64,000 nucleotides of DNA from Dicyema japonicum. Its lineage: Eukaryota; Dicyemida; Rhombozoa; Dicyemidae. Where the stretch lies: positions 206,324 to 270,323 of the forward strand of contig RDEW01000047.1 of assembly GCA_011109175.1 (NCBI GenBank), written 5' to 3'. Shown in pieces: positions 37,086-48,479 of this stretch (positions are counted from its first letter, which is position 1; every line of letters starts with the position of its first letter). The translations under genes were made by a program, and so were the position numbers. The notes under the pieces were generated by a model, which did no database searches, was not told the DNA's origin, and saw nothing but the letters and a program-made list of their open reading frames with translations.

Positions 37086-37260
37086 CTCACTGCGGAACTG
37101 AATTGTCTAGAAAGGACACTCACACAAGAAAAAGAAAAAAAAGTGAAGATCATTCCTTGGTTCTACGATTAGTTAAAAATAACTGTTCTTTACTAAATAA
37201 AGTGTGTGTCCTGCCTATGCGGAGCTATAAATACTATGGCTCTCGTAAAAAGGCTTTAAA
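37086..37260 (+). mobile_element. SINE, 5'-truncated copy
   Basis: From CTCACTGCGGAACTGAATTG onward this follows the SINE at 8975-9160 almost base for base, and ends in GCGGAGCTATAAATACTATG, GCTCTCGTAAAAAGGC and an A-rich run. The tRNA-like head is missing, as expected for target-primed integration. Confidence 0.85.
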
Positions 37261-38239
37261 AAAAAGGCTGTTTAACTTATTACACTGTCACTATCCCAGA
37301 TAAGAATATTTGTCTCTCAGAGCTTCCTTTAAACGACAGTGGGCCTGTCGTGTCTAATGTCTCACTAAATTGGCATCGATGTTTTAAAAAAACGTTGAGA
37401 TTGTTGCAAGTCTATTCCGTTTCATAAATAAACCAATTTTATGATAACAGAAATCAAAAGTTCATTGAAGTACTCGATCGGGTCTACAATTAACTAATAA
37501 TGAAGCTGACATCTACTTAAGTAAGAATAGATGACAATTACTTTTAACTTATTTGGTCATAGACAAGGAATTAAGATGACCTATCAAGAATTCATATCTT
37601 TTTATAACGAACTTGCAGTTATTGTGAACATCCCACTAGATGCTGAAAGAACAAGTCTCTAGTGTTGGACGCTCCCACAAGTCCCTTAGAGTCATTGATG
37701 GTCCTGGATCCGATTTGATTGATAATACCACTAAGCTAGTCTTGTGAAGAAACCAAAACTTAGATCCATCCCAAAGTAGAAATGTCCCGATAGGATATGG
37801 GATAGGGTTTTTCTGGAATCACTATCAAGGGTTCTCTCCAAATCGTCTATTGACTGGGAAGGGCCTTCCAGCAGCAAGTAAAAACGAGAACTAGAAAACT
37901 ATGTGATCCCGACACGCTTCAGAATAAGTCCATTCCTTATCTCATTAAGCCCCCGATGGACTGATGCTGTTAGACGTGATCTTCCAAGGATTATCCTTGA
38001 AATTGAAACAAATTATAATGAAATAAACTTTCATGATTAACCATAATAAATAAAATATAAATATTTTAATATAATTTTAACATGGTTAACCTAAATTTAA
38101 AATAATCAAATAACATGATGATTATTAATTCATGCTATTGTTGACCACTGTCCTTGTTCTATTATTCTGTTATAATATTTGTAGATCTTAAGGAATAAAT
38201 TAACAAAACAGAATTATATGAACATTAAGCATTTTGAGA
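37261..38239. other. No recognised gene; degenerate sequence
   Basis: Between 37560 and 37990 short frames alternate with stops (e.g. MTYQEFISFYNELAVIVNIP), suggesting a decayed element that I cannot place. 38030-38239 is AT-rich and directly precedes eIF5. Confidence 0.35.
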
Positions 38240-39496
38240 ATGTCTATTAATATAAAAAGCACAGATGATGATTTTTTTCGTTACAAAATGCCACAGATTG
38301 TGATCAAGATCGAAGGGCGAGGTAATGGAATCAAAACAGTGATGTCTAACATTGGAGAAGTCGCCAAGGCCCTGGGCCATCCACCAATCTGTATAAGTTC
38401 TCGCAAATTGTAGACCCCACCAAGTTTATGGCCTACGAACTCGGAGCCTCAACTGTATACGACGACAAGAACGACCGCTATATTATCCGAGGGGCCCATA
38501 CTGCGGAGAAACTGCAGAGTCTCTTGAAAATCTTTATCTCCAAGTTCGTACTGTGCGACCAATGTGAGAACCCTGAGACCTCATTGGTTGTCGATCTCTT
38601 TAATTCCAGCAAACTTTGGGAACCAAAAAGAACCTGGTTTTGACCAAGAGCTGCAAGGCTTGTGGTTTTAGTGGGAAAATCGAATCGGCTAATCGCCTAA
38701 TGGCATTTGTGCTCAAGAACCATTCCCAATATGTCCGTTTCTCTGTTATTCTTAGTCTACTGGACCAGTTCCCTCCGTTGAGTCGCAGAAACCGGAGCAA
38801 GTGGAGGATGCGACAGTGGTAGATAAGGAGCCCAAGGAGAACACAAAAACGCGGATAAACTCGTTTTTCAAGTTCTTAAAGGTATTTGGTGGAGTTAATT
38901 GTAGAAAATGATAGATTCGGGAGTTGATGTTACTCAGAATGATGTGGTTATTCTGAGGGAGGCAGAATCACTGGAGGTTAGAAAGGAAGCCCCATACGTT
39001 CTGGTGGAGTTGTTGTTTGGGGATAACATCCTTGATGAAATTTCGAAGTACAGGAACGTGCTTCTGAGGGTGTCTGATGTTTTTACTGGAGATTTGCTAT
39101 GAGACGAAAGCTGCTCAAAAGTCGTTGATTTCTGCGTTGGTTCAGTTTATATTGGATCGGGGGATTGTGAGGAAGGGTGCTCATGTAATGAAGAAGATGT
39201 ATGATGAAGACATTTTGGAAGAGGAAGTGCTTATGGAATGGTTTGATAAGGTCGGTTTTTTGGTTACCTTAGAATACTAAAAAGGGGAAATGGCCCGAGT
39301 TGATGAGCGTGGTGAAGCCCTTTATTGAGTGGTTAAATGATGCTGAAGAAGAAACTGATGATGAAGATGATGGGGTTTGCTGTAGGAGGTATGCTAGGTT
39401 GTCATTTCTGCCACTGGGGTTGCTGGGATTCAAGTTGTGCCTGAGGTTAAGGATGATTCTGAGAGTGATGGTGACATTAATATCGACGATATCTAG
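38240..39496 (+). CDS. EIF5: Translation initiation factor eIF5
   Basis: Seven introns of 22-23 nt are removed (first at 38391-38413), leaving 366 codons (365 residues). The GAP domain begins [20 protein letters not shown] with the arginine finger at Arg14 (human Arg15), then [20 protein letters not shown]. The zinc finger is [11 protein letters not shown] ... [10 protein letters not shown] with all four Cys. After an acidic, Lys-rich linker the C-terminal W2 HEAT domain runs through [40 protein letters not shown] and [20 protein letters not shown], and ends in the DINIDDI acidic tail typical of eIF5. It stimulates GTP hydrolysis by eIF2 at start-codon recognition. AATAAA-type polyadenylation signals occur about 250 bp downstream. 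Confidence 0.96.
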
Positions 39497-40089
39497 TCAT
39501 AGTTAACATTCTCCATTTATTTGTTCGTTAATATATGAGATTGGGTTTATTGCTTTCGTTTTGCTGTCAGTGGGCCTTGCCATCGAGATGTTTCTGTTGT
39601 TTAGGATTATGACAAGTGTTTTTAGATTATTAAGTTGTATTAACAGTGAAATTAATCATTAATATATCAATTTAGTGGTAGGATATTGATTACTATAATT
39701 TGCATTCTTTCTCAAGAATGTGACACGTTTCTCATGAAAAGATTAATAAAGTTATAATGGTAATTCTCAATCTGTCTCCAAGTTAAGAATTATATTGACG
39801 TATTTGTTGAATTATCTATAAGACTCGATTATTTTTAATTTTCTGATGATTAACAAAGATTAAATTTTTTATTCAAATTATTAAGAAAAAAAGTGGGCAA
39901 ATGGTCATTTAGCGACCGTCCCCTGACTGCTTGATTGTTTCCTCTCATATTGATTGACTAAGTAAAACGAGTAAATTATCTAATTAAGTGGATTTTAATC
40001 TAGATTGCTGGTAATCCCTCTCATTCTCTTAGAAGAAGAGTGTGCCATCAACTCCCTATTATTCCCCATCTCCACATATGTCTGTTAGA
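39497..40089. other. Intergenic, no gene seen
   Basis: AT-rich sequence with GATTAATAAAG near 39742 as a possible poly(A) signal for eIF5. The AAAAAAAGTGGGCAAATGG stretch near 39885 resembles nothing I recognise. Confidence 0.4.
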
Positions 40090-40454
40090 GTCCAGTAAGA
40101 TATCTTAAAGGCATACCAGTTCCACAAGTTGAGAGGTAGCAGAGGGGTACTCTTCATTAAAAATTTTTATCCCGTGTTTGTGCTCAATTAGAGAGTCCTT
40201 TTCAACACAACTGACTCGATGTAAGTTCTCATATTTTTGTTAAATTAGCACGCTTTCGAGAGTCCTTTTCAACACAACTGACTGGATTTAAGTTCTCGTT
40301 GTTCCTTAACAGATAGCTTATCCATATAATTTTGTAAGAATTTAGAGACAACTCCATCCCAAATCACCAGTGAGATAATCTTTATTTGACAATCGTAGAG
40401 AGGCGAAAGCCCACTTAGGAAGAAGTCGTACTTGTGATATTTTTCTACTTCCAC
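40090..40454 (-). mobile_element. R2/CRE-like endonuclease-domain fragment
   Basis: Minus frame MEVEKYHKYDFFLSGLSPLY then CQIKIISLVIWDGVVSKF and MDKLSVKEQREL. The E.EK..KYD..L...Y.C..K+I...WDGVV pattern is the second half of the restriction-like endonuclease of R2/CRE-type elements, overlapping the family fragment at 42257. The nucleotide match extends left to 40090 through the C-terminus in broken frames. Confidence 0.72.
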
Positions 40455-40689
40455 CTGTTTTAGGCGATCCTGATTATTTTTAATATATAAGTCTTATCAT
40501 ATATCAGTATTTTTTTGGACGAAAAGTTAAAGTGTGCTTAATCCCATCATGGGAAACTTGGATACACCAATGTTCTGACTTGGAATCCAATTACAGTCCG
40601 ACCTCGATTTTAAACATCAAGCGTTCCAAAAAAACGAGGTTTTGACTTAAAAGTTATAAATTGTGGTAACAAAATAATGTTATCTATGA

Positions 40690-41010
40690 TTAGACTGAAA
40701 TAAAATATCCTTCTTTTACGAGGATCTTCACCAGCCATCCACATGACTTCCACTTCCTCCTCGGAATGTGGGTCCGCCGCTTCGTCAATGTAATTAGTCG
40801 CCCGCTCTTACAGTCTCCTCGACGCGTAAAATATTTCTTCAATTGGTGTCTTGACTCCATGTTTGTGTTCGACAATAATACTTTCTAATGTTTTCTATAA
40901 CACCACCGATTAAATATAAACTCTTATTGACACATATATCGACAGAGCTTTCGAATGATTTCTATAGCACGTGTAGATAATTCCATCCCATATCGAAACC
41001 ACTAACTTAA
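40690..41010 (-). mobile_element. R2/CRE-like C-terminal fragment, second piece
   Basis: Broken minus-strand frames give LESIIVEHKHGVKTPIEE, corresponding to LESMLIEHKHGMKVYDEE at 42420-42450. Stops interrupt every frame. Confidence 0.55.
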
Positions 41011-41469
41011 TGAAATAATAATCTATAAAAAAAAAAACTTAAATTATATTGTGGTTTACTGGCAAAAAAATGTTCAATTTTACTAAATTCATATTTATTT
41101 TCAAAGTTTAGCTGTTGATTTTTCATAAACGAATAAAACTCAGGGAATCCGGAGCGATATCTAAATGGATTCTTTGATCATTAATTTGTCTGGTTCCTTG
41201 TTTCGTTTTCTCTTCATTCACCATAATATTTCATATATTTCTTGCTCGTGCATTCCTCTATAACTTCTCATACATTGAGGTTGTTTCTTTGTAAATATTT
41301 TGCCTCAGATATTAAAATCAGTGTCATAAATTAATGGTCATCACATGGATTGACATCATCTTTACAGGATTGGACAATCATCGATGACTTGAGCAGATTC
41401 ATGTCTGAGAAAATATCAGTGAGCGTTGAGCCTAAAGCAAGACATTTTTTTGGCTACATGAAAATGTTG
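41011..41469. other. No gene seen
   Basis: AT-rich, with no frame over 60 codons and no recognised repeat. Confidence 0.35.
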
Positions 41470-41725
41470 CGCCATCAACTCTGACGGGGTACAGGAGGCA
41501 AGTAAACTCCGAGTCTTCGGTAGTTAGCAAAAAGTGGGCAGGATGACAGTGAATGTAGTCTTTTCCTGTCAACTATCCCACCGCGTCGGCATCTGTGTTC
41601 CAAGTAGACATCGAGGCCTAGTCAAAGAGTAACCTTGGAGGCGGCCGGGATCACCTAATTAGTTTAATACAATTAAATTAACTATTGGTGTTCTTGGGTT
41701 AAATAAAAAAAATAAAAAAAAAACC
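41470..41725 (+). mobile_element. Jockey/CR1-like 3' fragment
   Basis: The segment ends in GGCCGGGATCACCTAATTAG, then TGGTGTTCTTGGGTTAAAT and an A-rich tail, the family 3' end. Upstream about 170 bp carries only remnants of the C-terminus. Confidence 0.6.
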
Positions 41726-42256
41726 TCATCACGAATAGTATCGCCATCCAGCAGATAATTTACTGCACGAACCGGGAAGTCAGTGAACCGAATTATTAAT
41801 TAATAATCAACAAATTTATAAGAATTTCCTTAGTTACAGAACTTAAGTTTTCTGTTTTTATATAAATCCCCTTGTTCCCCACTAAAATCATCTTTTTGTT
41901 TCCTTCAGTTTATGCGGTCAATTACATAGTTCAGTCACGAATCTAGATAAGCTCTGTTTTTCCTTATTCTCTAAGGTAGAAACATTCATTAAAGTCATCT
42001 TTAAGTTGTTTTACACATTTCTCAGCCATGAATCGAGAGAAACGGATTTTCTCCTTGCGGTCAAAATTGCTTTTGTCATTCTCAATATTTTACACTGATA
42101 ATATAATTAAAAAATTGACGAATAAATTGTATTTACGTCGAATAATAGTGAATAAAATCTTATGGAAATCAAAAGACCTAAAATATTAAAACAAATGAAA
42201 TCAGAATCTCTAACACACTTAATGTGTTCATCTAAATAACCTCCCGTAATATTCCA
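41726..42256. other. No gene seen
   Basis: AT-rich spacer between a Jockey-like tail and the R2-like fragment; no readable frame. Confidence 0.35.
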
Positions 42257-42597
42257 TTAATATCTTCTCTTAGAAGAAGAGTGTGCCATAACCTCCCTGT
42301 TACTCCGCATCTCCACATCATATTCAGTCAAAATATCTCCGTTAGAGTCCAGTGGGTTGTCTTCACGGCATGCCAGTTCCACAAGTTGGGAGGTAGCAGA
42401 GGCGTACTCTTCATCGTATACCTTCATCCCATGCTTATGTTCAATGAGCATACTTTCGAGCGTTCTCTTCAGTACAACCGATTGGATGTAAGTCCTCGTT
42501 GATTCTTCAATAGATAATTTATCCATATGATTCTTGAAGCATCTTGAGACAACTCCATCCCATGTCAAAACCACTGGAATAATCTTCACTTGGCATT
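42257..42597 (-). mobile_element. R2/CRE-like element C-terminus
   Basis: The open minus frame reads KIIPVVLTWDGVVSRCFKNH, MDKLSIEESTRTYIQSVVLK and RTLESMLIEHKHGMKVYDEE, ending at the natural stop near 42257. It is the best-preserved C-terminus of this family in the window. The frame runs into the n gap at 42598, so how far it once extended is unknown. Confidence 0.72.
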
Positions 42598-42705
42598 NNN
42601 NNNNNNNNNNNNNNNNNNNNNNNNNNNNNNNNNNNNNNNNNNNNNNNNNNNNNNNNNNNNNNNNNNNNNNNNNNNNNNNNNNNNNNNNNNNNNNNNNNNN
42701 NNNNN
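42598..42705. other. Assembly gap (run of n)
   Basis: A run of 108 n. It separates the R2-like C-terminus from a Jockey-like RT on the same strand; any joined frame is an artefact. Confidence 0.98.
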
Positions 42706-45060
42706 TGTTGTGAAAATTGTTGTATAAGACTTTTCGGGACTTGTATGTAGAATGTTCTTAACGAGCCAACAGTTCAGATCGTCCAATGAAGCTTGTAGCC
42801 GGTAAATAGCAGTATGAACGCAATGGTCTTTGACTGCGACGAATATATCATTCGCATATGTCAGAACCAGAGTATTTTCACTGATAAGGGACCCAATTTG
42901 GAAGGAACTAAGTCACTGACCTAGTTTTTCCAGCAGTCACTCTTCCTCTTCTTCCATTTAAGAAATTAGAATCCAGATTTTCAGGTTGTTTGGGATTTTT
43001 GACATGAGAATCTTCCTTATCAAAAGCTCTCTTGGGACAGTGTCGAAAGCTTTTTCTATATCGATGGAGCATATCAATGACTTCTGATGAAGTTTGCGTT
43101 TTAAGTCATTCTTGATAAAATTTGTANGTCACTGACCTAGTTTTTCCAGCACTCACTCTTCCTCTTCTTCCATTTAAGAAATTAGAATCCAGATTTTCAG
43201 ATTGTTTGGGATTTTTGACGTGAAGATCTTCCTTATCAAAAGCTTTCTCGAGACAGTGTCGAAAGCTTTTTCTATATCGATGGAGCATATCAATGACTTC
43301 TGATGAAGTTTGCGTTTTAAGTCATCCTTGATGAATTTTGTAAGGCATGTAAGATGCGTTTCTGTGGAGTGCCCTTTTCTGAATCCGTGTTGAAAAGGTG
43401 CGTCAGGAAGGTATGGTTTGATTAGTTCAAGAATCAGCTTTTCCTGAATTTTTGATGTAACACATATGAGAGATATTGTTCTGTATGAAGCTGGTGATCC
43501 CTTTGGTCGCCCGGGTTTCAGAATAGGTCGTATGTTTGATATCTTCCATATGGAAGGAAAACAATTTTCGTTGATTGAAAAGTTGAAAATTTTGGTGAGG
43601 GCCATGATAGCATAGGGGTCTATGTTTTTCAGAACTATTGCAGGGATTCCGTCCGGACCGTAGGAGTAAGTTGACTTTTGACCCATAACCATTTTCTGCA
43701 CGTTCTCCACAGAGAAGACAATCGGGTAGGTAGTTCTTTTAGTTTAGAGGGCTAGGATGGATGGACCTTCGAATTTTTTGTGTGGGATGAAACTCGTGGA
43801 GGAGTAGTACTTCATAAGTTTGTTTAGCAAGACCTTGTTTTCCATTTCTTCACGTGCGGCCGGGTTGTCAGCGTTAATAAAGCTTCTAAGTGTTTTCCAC
43901 ATTTTTGTAAGTGAGTTCTGCTTGTTTAGATTGGACATGAGGTTTTTCCAAACTTTCTCTTGTTTCTTTCCATTGTTCCTGATCTCTCCTTCTAATTTAC
44001 GAATTCTCAATCTTGTTTCCCAGGATTGTATTTAAAGGCTTTTTAGGTAATTTCTTTTTTTATGAGTGGATCGGCTCTGGGAGAAGGCATCTTTCTTGAA
44101 CTCAATGGCCTTCTTTTAATACAAATTTTCATTCCCTCGCGTACCACTCTATTAAAGTAGTGTAGTGCTTTATCGATGGAGTTGAAATTGGATAAATGAA
44201 AGTCAAGTAGATAATAGTCGACAAAATTTGAGAAATTTTCCCAGTCGACATTTTTGTAGTCGGTAAATAAAACAGGTTTCTTTACAATTGACACTCTTCC
44301 TTCAAACTTAATCATAACGAGATTATAGTCACTGTTGGTCTCGTATAGCACTGTCCATTTTGTTAATGTTGCGATGTTTGGTGAGGCAAGAGTGAGATCG
44401 GGGGACGATGTCCTGTCATTCGATCTGTAGGGAGTCCTTGTATTGAATATAGGGTTGTTTAATATTACCAGTTCATCCAGATTTGATAACAATTGGTTTC
44501 CTCTGACATCGCATGGTTGGTTCTTGAACCATGTCGAATGCTATGTGTTTAGGTCTCCACAAAGTAACATATTTTTTGATTTGTCGACGTCTGACAAGGA
44601 GAAACTGAATTCCTTGAGGCATGAGTTAGGCGATGGTACATACACATTCAATATGTTTATGTTTCCGATGCTTGTCTTGACTGAAATACCAATATATTCG
44701 ACGGAAGACATTAAGTTGACAAAAGTTTCGTTTCCGTACGGAATTTCTTTTATGTTTATGTTTCCGATACTTGTCTTGACTGAAATACCAATATATTCGA
44801 CGGAAGACATTAAGTTGACAAAAGTTTCGTTTCCGTACGGAATTTCTTTTTTAATAAGGGTAAACAGTCCACCACCCATGCCAGCTGGGCGGTCACGCCT
44901 GATGACGTGATAGTTTGTAAAGACGGGAGTGGAAGAAGACGGAGTTAGTCTTGTTTCTTGAAGTAGGTAAATGTCAGTATTATACTTTTTTAAGAGGTTT
45001 ATGAGTTCGAGGATTTTCCTTTTCATTCCATTTATGTTTAGTTGAATCAAAATAAGGGGT
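42706..45060 (-). mobile_element. Jockey/CR1-like retrotransposon on the minus strand
   Basis: Read downwards from 45060: MIQLNINGMKRKILELINLL, IYLLQETRLTP and GGGLFTLIKK, an endonuclease with LLCGDLNT (44540). After a frame change come TSSPDLTLASPN and TNSDYNLVMIKF (a His to Tyr change in the usual SDHN). RT follows: YGPDGIPAIVLKN, ISNIRPILKPGRPKGSPASY, PFQHGFRKGHSTETHLTCL and SIDIEKAFDTVSRKLL. It ends near the gap. Two internal duplications are present: a 99-bp in-frame one in the endonuclease (44653-44850) and a 216-bp one around the single n at 43127. Stops near 44500 and 43740 separate the frames. Confidence 0.87.
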
Positions 45061-45348
45061 TTTGGAGGTCAAGGATTAGGGTTTACATCACCGGAAAGCA
45101 TTCAAGACAAGAGAGAGAGGCAAGTGGGGCGACCGTCCAAAAAGGACATTTCTTTAAGATTGGACGTAGTGGATGGTTCTTTTGTCTGGGACATATAGTC
45201 CACAGTTTACGTCACCAAAAACGGCGAACCACATGACGTTCTAAGACACGCAAAAAATCTTAATGAGGACTCGAACAAAAAACTAATTAATGAAATTATA
45301 TTTACTAAATTTATTAATTTTATATTTAAAAAGTCTGTTCTGCGTATT

Positions 45349-46259
45349 ATGGACGTTGTGAATTTTAAATCACAAGCAGAAATGTATAAACTAAAATTAT
45401 ATATAGTCACACAAATTTATGCCAGAAGATCGGAATGGAACCTTTAAAGTACAAGCACGGTACAACCATATGTGGTCTGATCTTCAAGGTAGTCATTTAA
45501 GTATACAAAAGGACGGAGTTGTTCTAGCTGCAGACACAAGGGCCACCATGGGTTCAGTCATAGCAAATAAACACACTCAGAAAATAGTTCCTGTGGCTGA
45601 TAACATATAGTAAATTTGAATTTTTACATTTAGTGTAGCTGGGGCAGGGACATCAGCGGATCTGGATAAAGTCCCCCTGTTAATGAAATGTCAGCTGGAG
45701 TTACATTGCCAGACAACTCGAAAACCAGCACTTGCTTGTACAGCACGTGAGATGTTCCGTCAGCATCTGTTCAAGTATAGAAGCTGTCTCATTAAAGATA
45801 TGAAGGGCATTTGGGATGTCACATGGTGATGGGAGCTGTGGATAGGACTGGAAAGTATTTGTACCGAATCAGCAATAATGGGTACACCTCATCGACTCCT
45901 TTTGCTGCTGATGGTTGAATTGCCCTGTAATTGTAGGATCTGGCTGTCTTGCGGCTGTGTCCATTTTGGAAGCGTTCTACACCCATGACATGGATGAGGC
46001 CATGGCTATAAATCTAGCGGCAATGGCTGTGGACGCGGGGAGACAGCTTGATCTGGGTTCTGGGAATGATATTGATGTTTGTATTATTAAGAGTGACGGG
46101 AGTCGGCTTATCAGAGGATTTAGCCAACAGCCACCCTCAGTGTTGTTTTTGTGTTTATTCGATAGTGTCAATTCTATGACGTATCCCGCAAATACTACTT
46201 CCGTTCTTATGGAGAAAGTGATTGAGTATTCCGTGGAGACTGAAATGGTCATTGATTAG
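45349..46259 (+). CDS. PSMB7: Proteasome subunit beta type-7 (beta-2, trypsin-like)
   Basis: Six introns (23, 23, 24, 20, 23, 24 nt) are removed, leaving 258 codons (257 residues). A 30-residue propeptide starting MDVVNFKSQAEIH ends in KYKHG. Cleavage would expose Thr31 of TTICGLIFKDGVVLAADTRA, the catalytic N-terminal threonine. The GAGTSADLDKV and ELH motifs, FKYRS, MVMGAVDRTGKYLYRI, GSGCLAAVSILEAFY and LDLGSGNDIDVCII match beta-2 rather than beta-1 or beta-5. The C-terminal arm (NTTSVLMEKVIEYSVE) wraps the neighbouring subunit in known 20S structures. The third intron (20 nt) is among the shortest here and its join adds one residue relative to relatives. An unspliced reading from 45419 is a wrong frame. 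The 3' end is duplicated at 46348-46500. Confidence 0.93.
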
Positions 46260-46500
46260 ATATAACTTTGGCTCTTGATTAGATTCCTTTCTTGCTTTTT
46301 ACTGTTAATATTTCAGCTTAGAATGGCTCTGGTGCGGCTGCATCCCCCAAATACTACTTCCGTTCTTATGGAGAAAGTGATTGAGTATTCTGTGGAGACT
46401 GAAATGGTCATTGATTAGATATAACTTTGGCTCTTGATTAGACTTCCTTTCTTGCTTTTTACTGTTAATATTTCAGCTTAGAATGGCTCTGGTGCGGCTG
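46189..46500 (+). repeat. Near-identical duplication of the PSMB7 3' end (about 159 bp)
   Basis: CAAATACTACTTCCGTTCTT to AATGGCTCTGGTGCGGCTG occurs at 46189 and again at 46348, with two differences. The second copy carries the last coding exon and stop but no upstream exons. Confidence 0.85.
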
Positions 46501-46640
46501 GAAGTATTACAGCCTCTTTCCTAAAGGAAATCGGGGGGGGGAAATTGGCCCACCGCAAGAAAGACGTGCGGGAAGCGGTCTGGCTGAGGAAACGCTTACT
46601 CCGTGATGTCAGCAGCCGCTCTCCCCCATAGTTAATAAAT
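46480..46640 (+). mobile_element. C-terminal end of a fourth-family (RPDG) element
   Basis: Translation GSITASFLKEIGG then LAHRKKDVREAVWLRKRLLR and DVSSRSPP, stop near 46630. The F(L)..IG..L.....D.RE..WL.+RL pattern is, from memory, how RPDG-type elements end. The assignment rests on pattern only. Confidence 0.4.
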
Positions 46641-46658
46641 AATATTTTATTGTTAATA

Positions 46659-47277
46659 TATTTTTCACAAAAAAAAGAATGCCTTTAATTTGACAAGTTT
46701 GATTTCTCATAAGCTTGAGATTTATCCTAAGAGAGAAGGTATTCGTGACTGTGATGGTACTACTTGCTTAAAGTTTTGAAAAAGGGTCGAAAGCTTCTAT
46801 CTTCCACCCAGAGGTAGACTGTCTACACAATAGGAGTTTGAGTCTCATCTTAACGGTCACCAGGAGCAGTAATTCTAAGCACTGATCTCAGGAGGTCTGG
46901 CTCCATTATTTTGTTATCTTCTGAGCCCAGTATGCCACAGATGGACACGAAGTCATGTATTCTTTCANATTTTTCACAAAAAAAAAGAATGGCTTTAATT
47001 TGACAAGTTTGATCTCTCACAAGCTTGAGATTTATCCCAAGAGAGAAGGTATTCGTGACTGTGGTGGTACTACTTGGTTAAAGTTTTGAAAAAGGGTCGA
47101 AAGCTTCTATCTTCCACCCAGAGGTAGACTGTCTACACAATAGGAGTTTGAATCTCATCTTAACAGTCACCAGGAGCAGTAATTCTAAGCACTGATCTCA
47201 GAAGGTCTGGCTCCATTATTTTGTTATCTTCTGTCCCAGTATGCCACAGATGGACACGAAGTCATGTATTCTTTCAA
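46659..47277. repeat. 310-bp tandem duplication across a single n
   Basis: 46659-46967 and 46969-47277 are the same sequence with a few substitutions, separated by one n at 46968. No coding content recognised. Confidence 0.88.
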
Positions 47278-47399
47278 TTTAGGTTTCGTTTTCTGACCGA
47301 GTCAAGATTTTCATTTGGTCATGTTATATTAATTGCTGGAGATGTTGTAAACTCTACATTCGATATGATAAGCTGGAAGATCTTTTTCTTTCAGTGTGA

Positions 47400-47760
47400 G
47401 TGGTCAACAGGAGTAGATTTTAGGGCATTATAGATCTAAAGGGTGAGTTCTGCACTGTGATAGTAGTTGAATTGCCTTCGGTATGTGATAAAGTTAATGA
47501 AGAATTCAACGGGGATGGAGACATGATATCGGTTTGACACAGTCTCCCGGAGAAGAAATTTGTGTACCAGGACTTCCAAACTGAGGGGATAGTCGAGATT
47601 TTGATTTTGCTGGAAAGAACTACAGGGGAAAATCGGTCAAATGTTTTTTCCCGGATTAATGGAAATATATACGGGTTTTTAGAGCAAAAAATTGTTGAAG
47701 TCGTCGGTAATAAACTGGAGAGGTTGGAAGTTGTCAAATGGAGGGGTCGATGTCTATGTT
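47400..47760 (-). mobile_element. Jockey/CR1-like RT relic
   Basis: Minus frame IREKTFDRFSPVVLSSKIKI then STIPSVWKSWYTNFFSGRLC parallels the KAFD.VSR.LL..KI...IP..LK.WI.NFLSGRRG block of other copies. Downstream motifs are decayed. Confidence 0.55.
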
Positions 47761-48479
47761 TTTAGTAAAGTTGAGGTGGCAGAAATTTCGGTAAAAGCTA
47801 TTCTTTCCAGAGTCTACGATATCTAGAGATCCAGATATCAGTTAATCCAAAATACAGAGACCATTATGGGCTTTTAAGGAGAGTTGGTTGGTTGCGATTG
47901 AATATATATGTTCTTACTCTCCATGGTGGTTGAACTTACTGTGATCGAATATCTTATGACAGAGAAGAGTCATATTAAAATAATAAACAATTATTCGCTT
48001 GAGGATTAAGACTAGAATCGATTTGGTTGAGCTGGTGAATTATTATAGTTTTGATTTTGGATCAAGACTAACCTAACTTTTGTTGAATCAAAGAGCATAT
48101 CCTCACGCTTCAAGTTCAGAGAAGACATGTCCTCCCCCGGAGTAAGAAGATGAAGTCGATAAGTAGATCATTTGATTCTAGTTCTCTGCATATGATGTTT
48201 TTAAAATTATGTAATTATTCATAGTTCAGCCGTTGTGGTAGTATGTGGGAGAAACATATAGTATGTTGGTATCCTCTCATTTTGAAATGTATTCCTGTGA
48301 CATGTTCTTAATTATTTTAAAGGATTTCTTCATTCAGAGCTGATGAATAGACAAAGAAGAATGATCAACCATTTCCTTTACAGTCCAATAACCACGATCC
48401 ACTGACCCCAATGATACTTTCGGTCAATTTATTTATAAATTCCCTCTTAAATGGTCAAAAACCGCTTAAAATATGCGAG
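47761..48479. other. No gene seen
   Basis: Mixed-composition sequence without a supported frame. Short pieces may be RTE-derived, but no motif is readable. Confidence 0.35.

Noticed and set aside
45419-45610. Separate 63-residue protein starting MPEDRNGTFKVQ
   Set aside because: It is the unspliced wrong frame of PSMB7; the right frame starts at 45349 and joins through a 23-nt intron.
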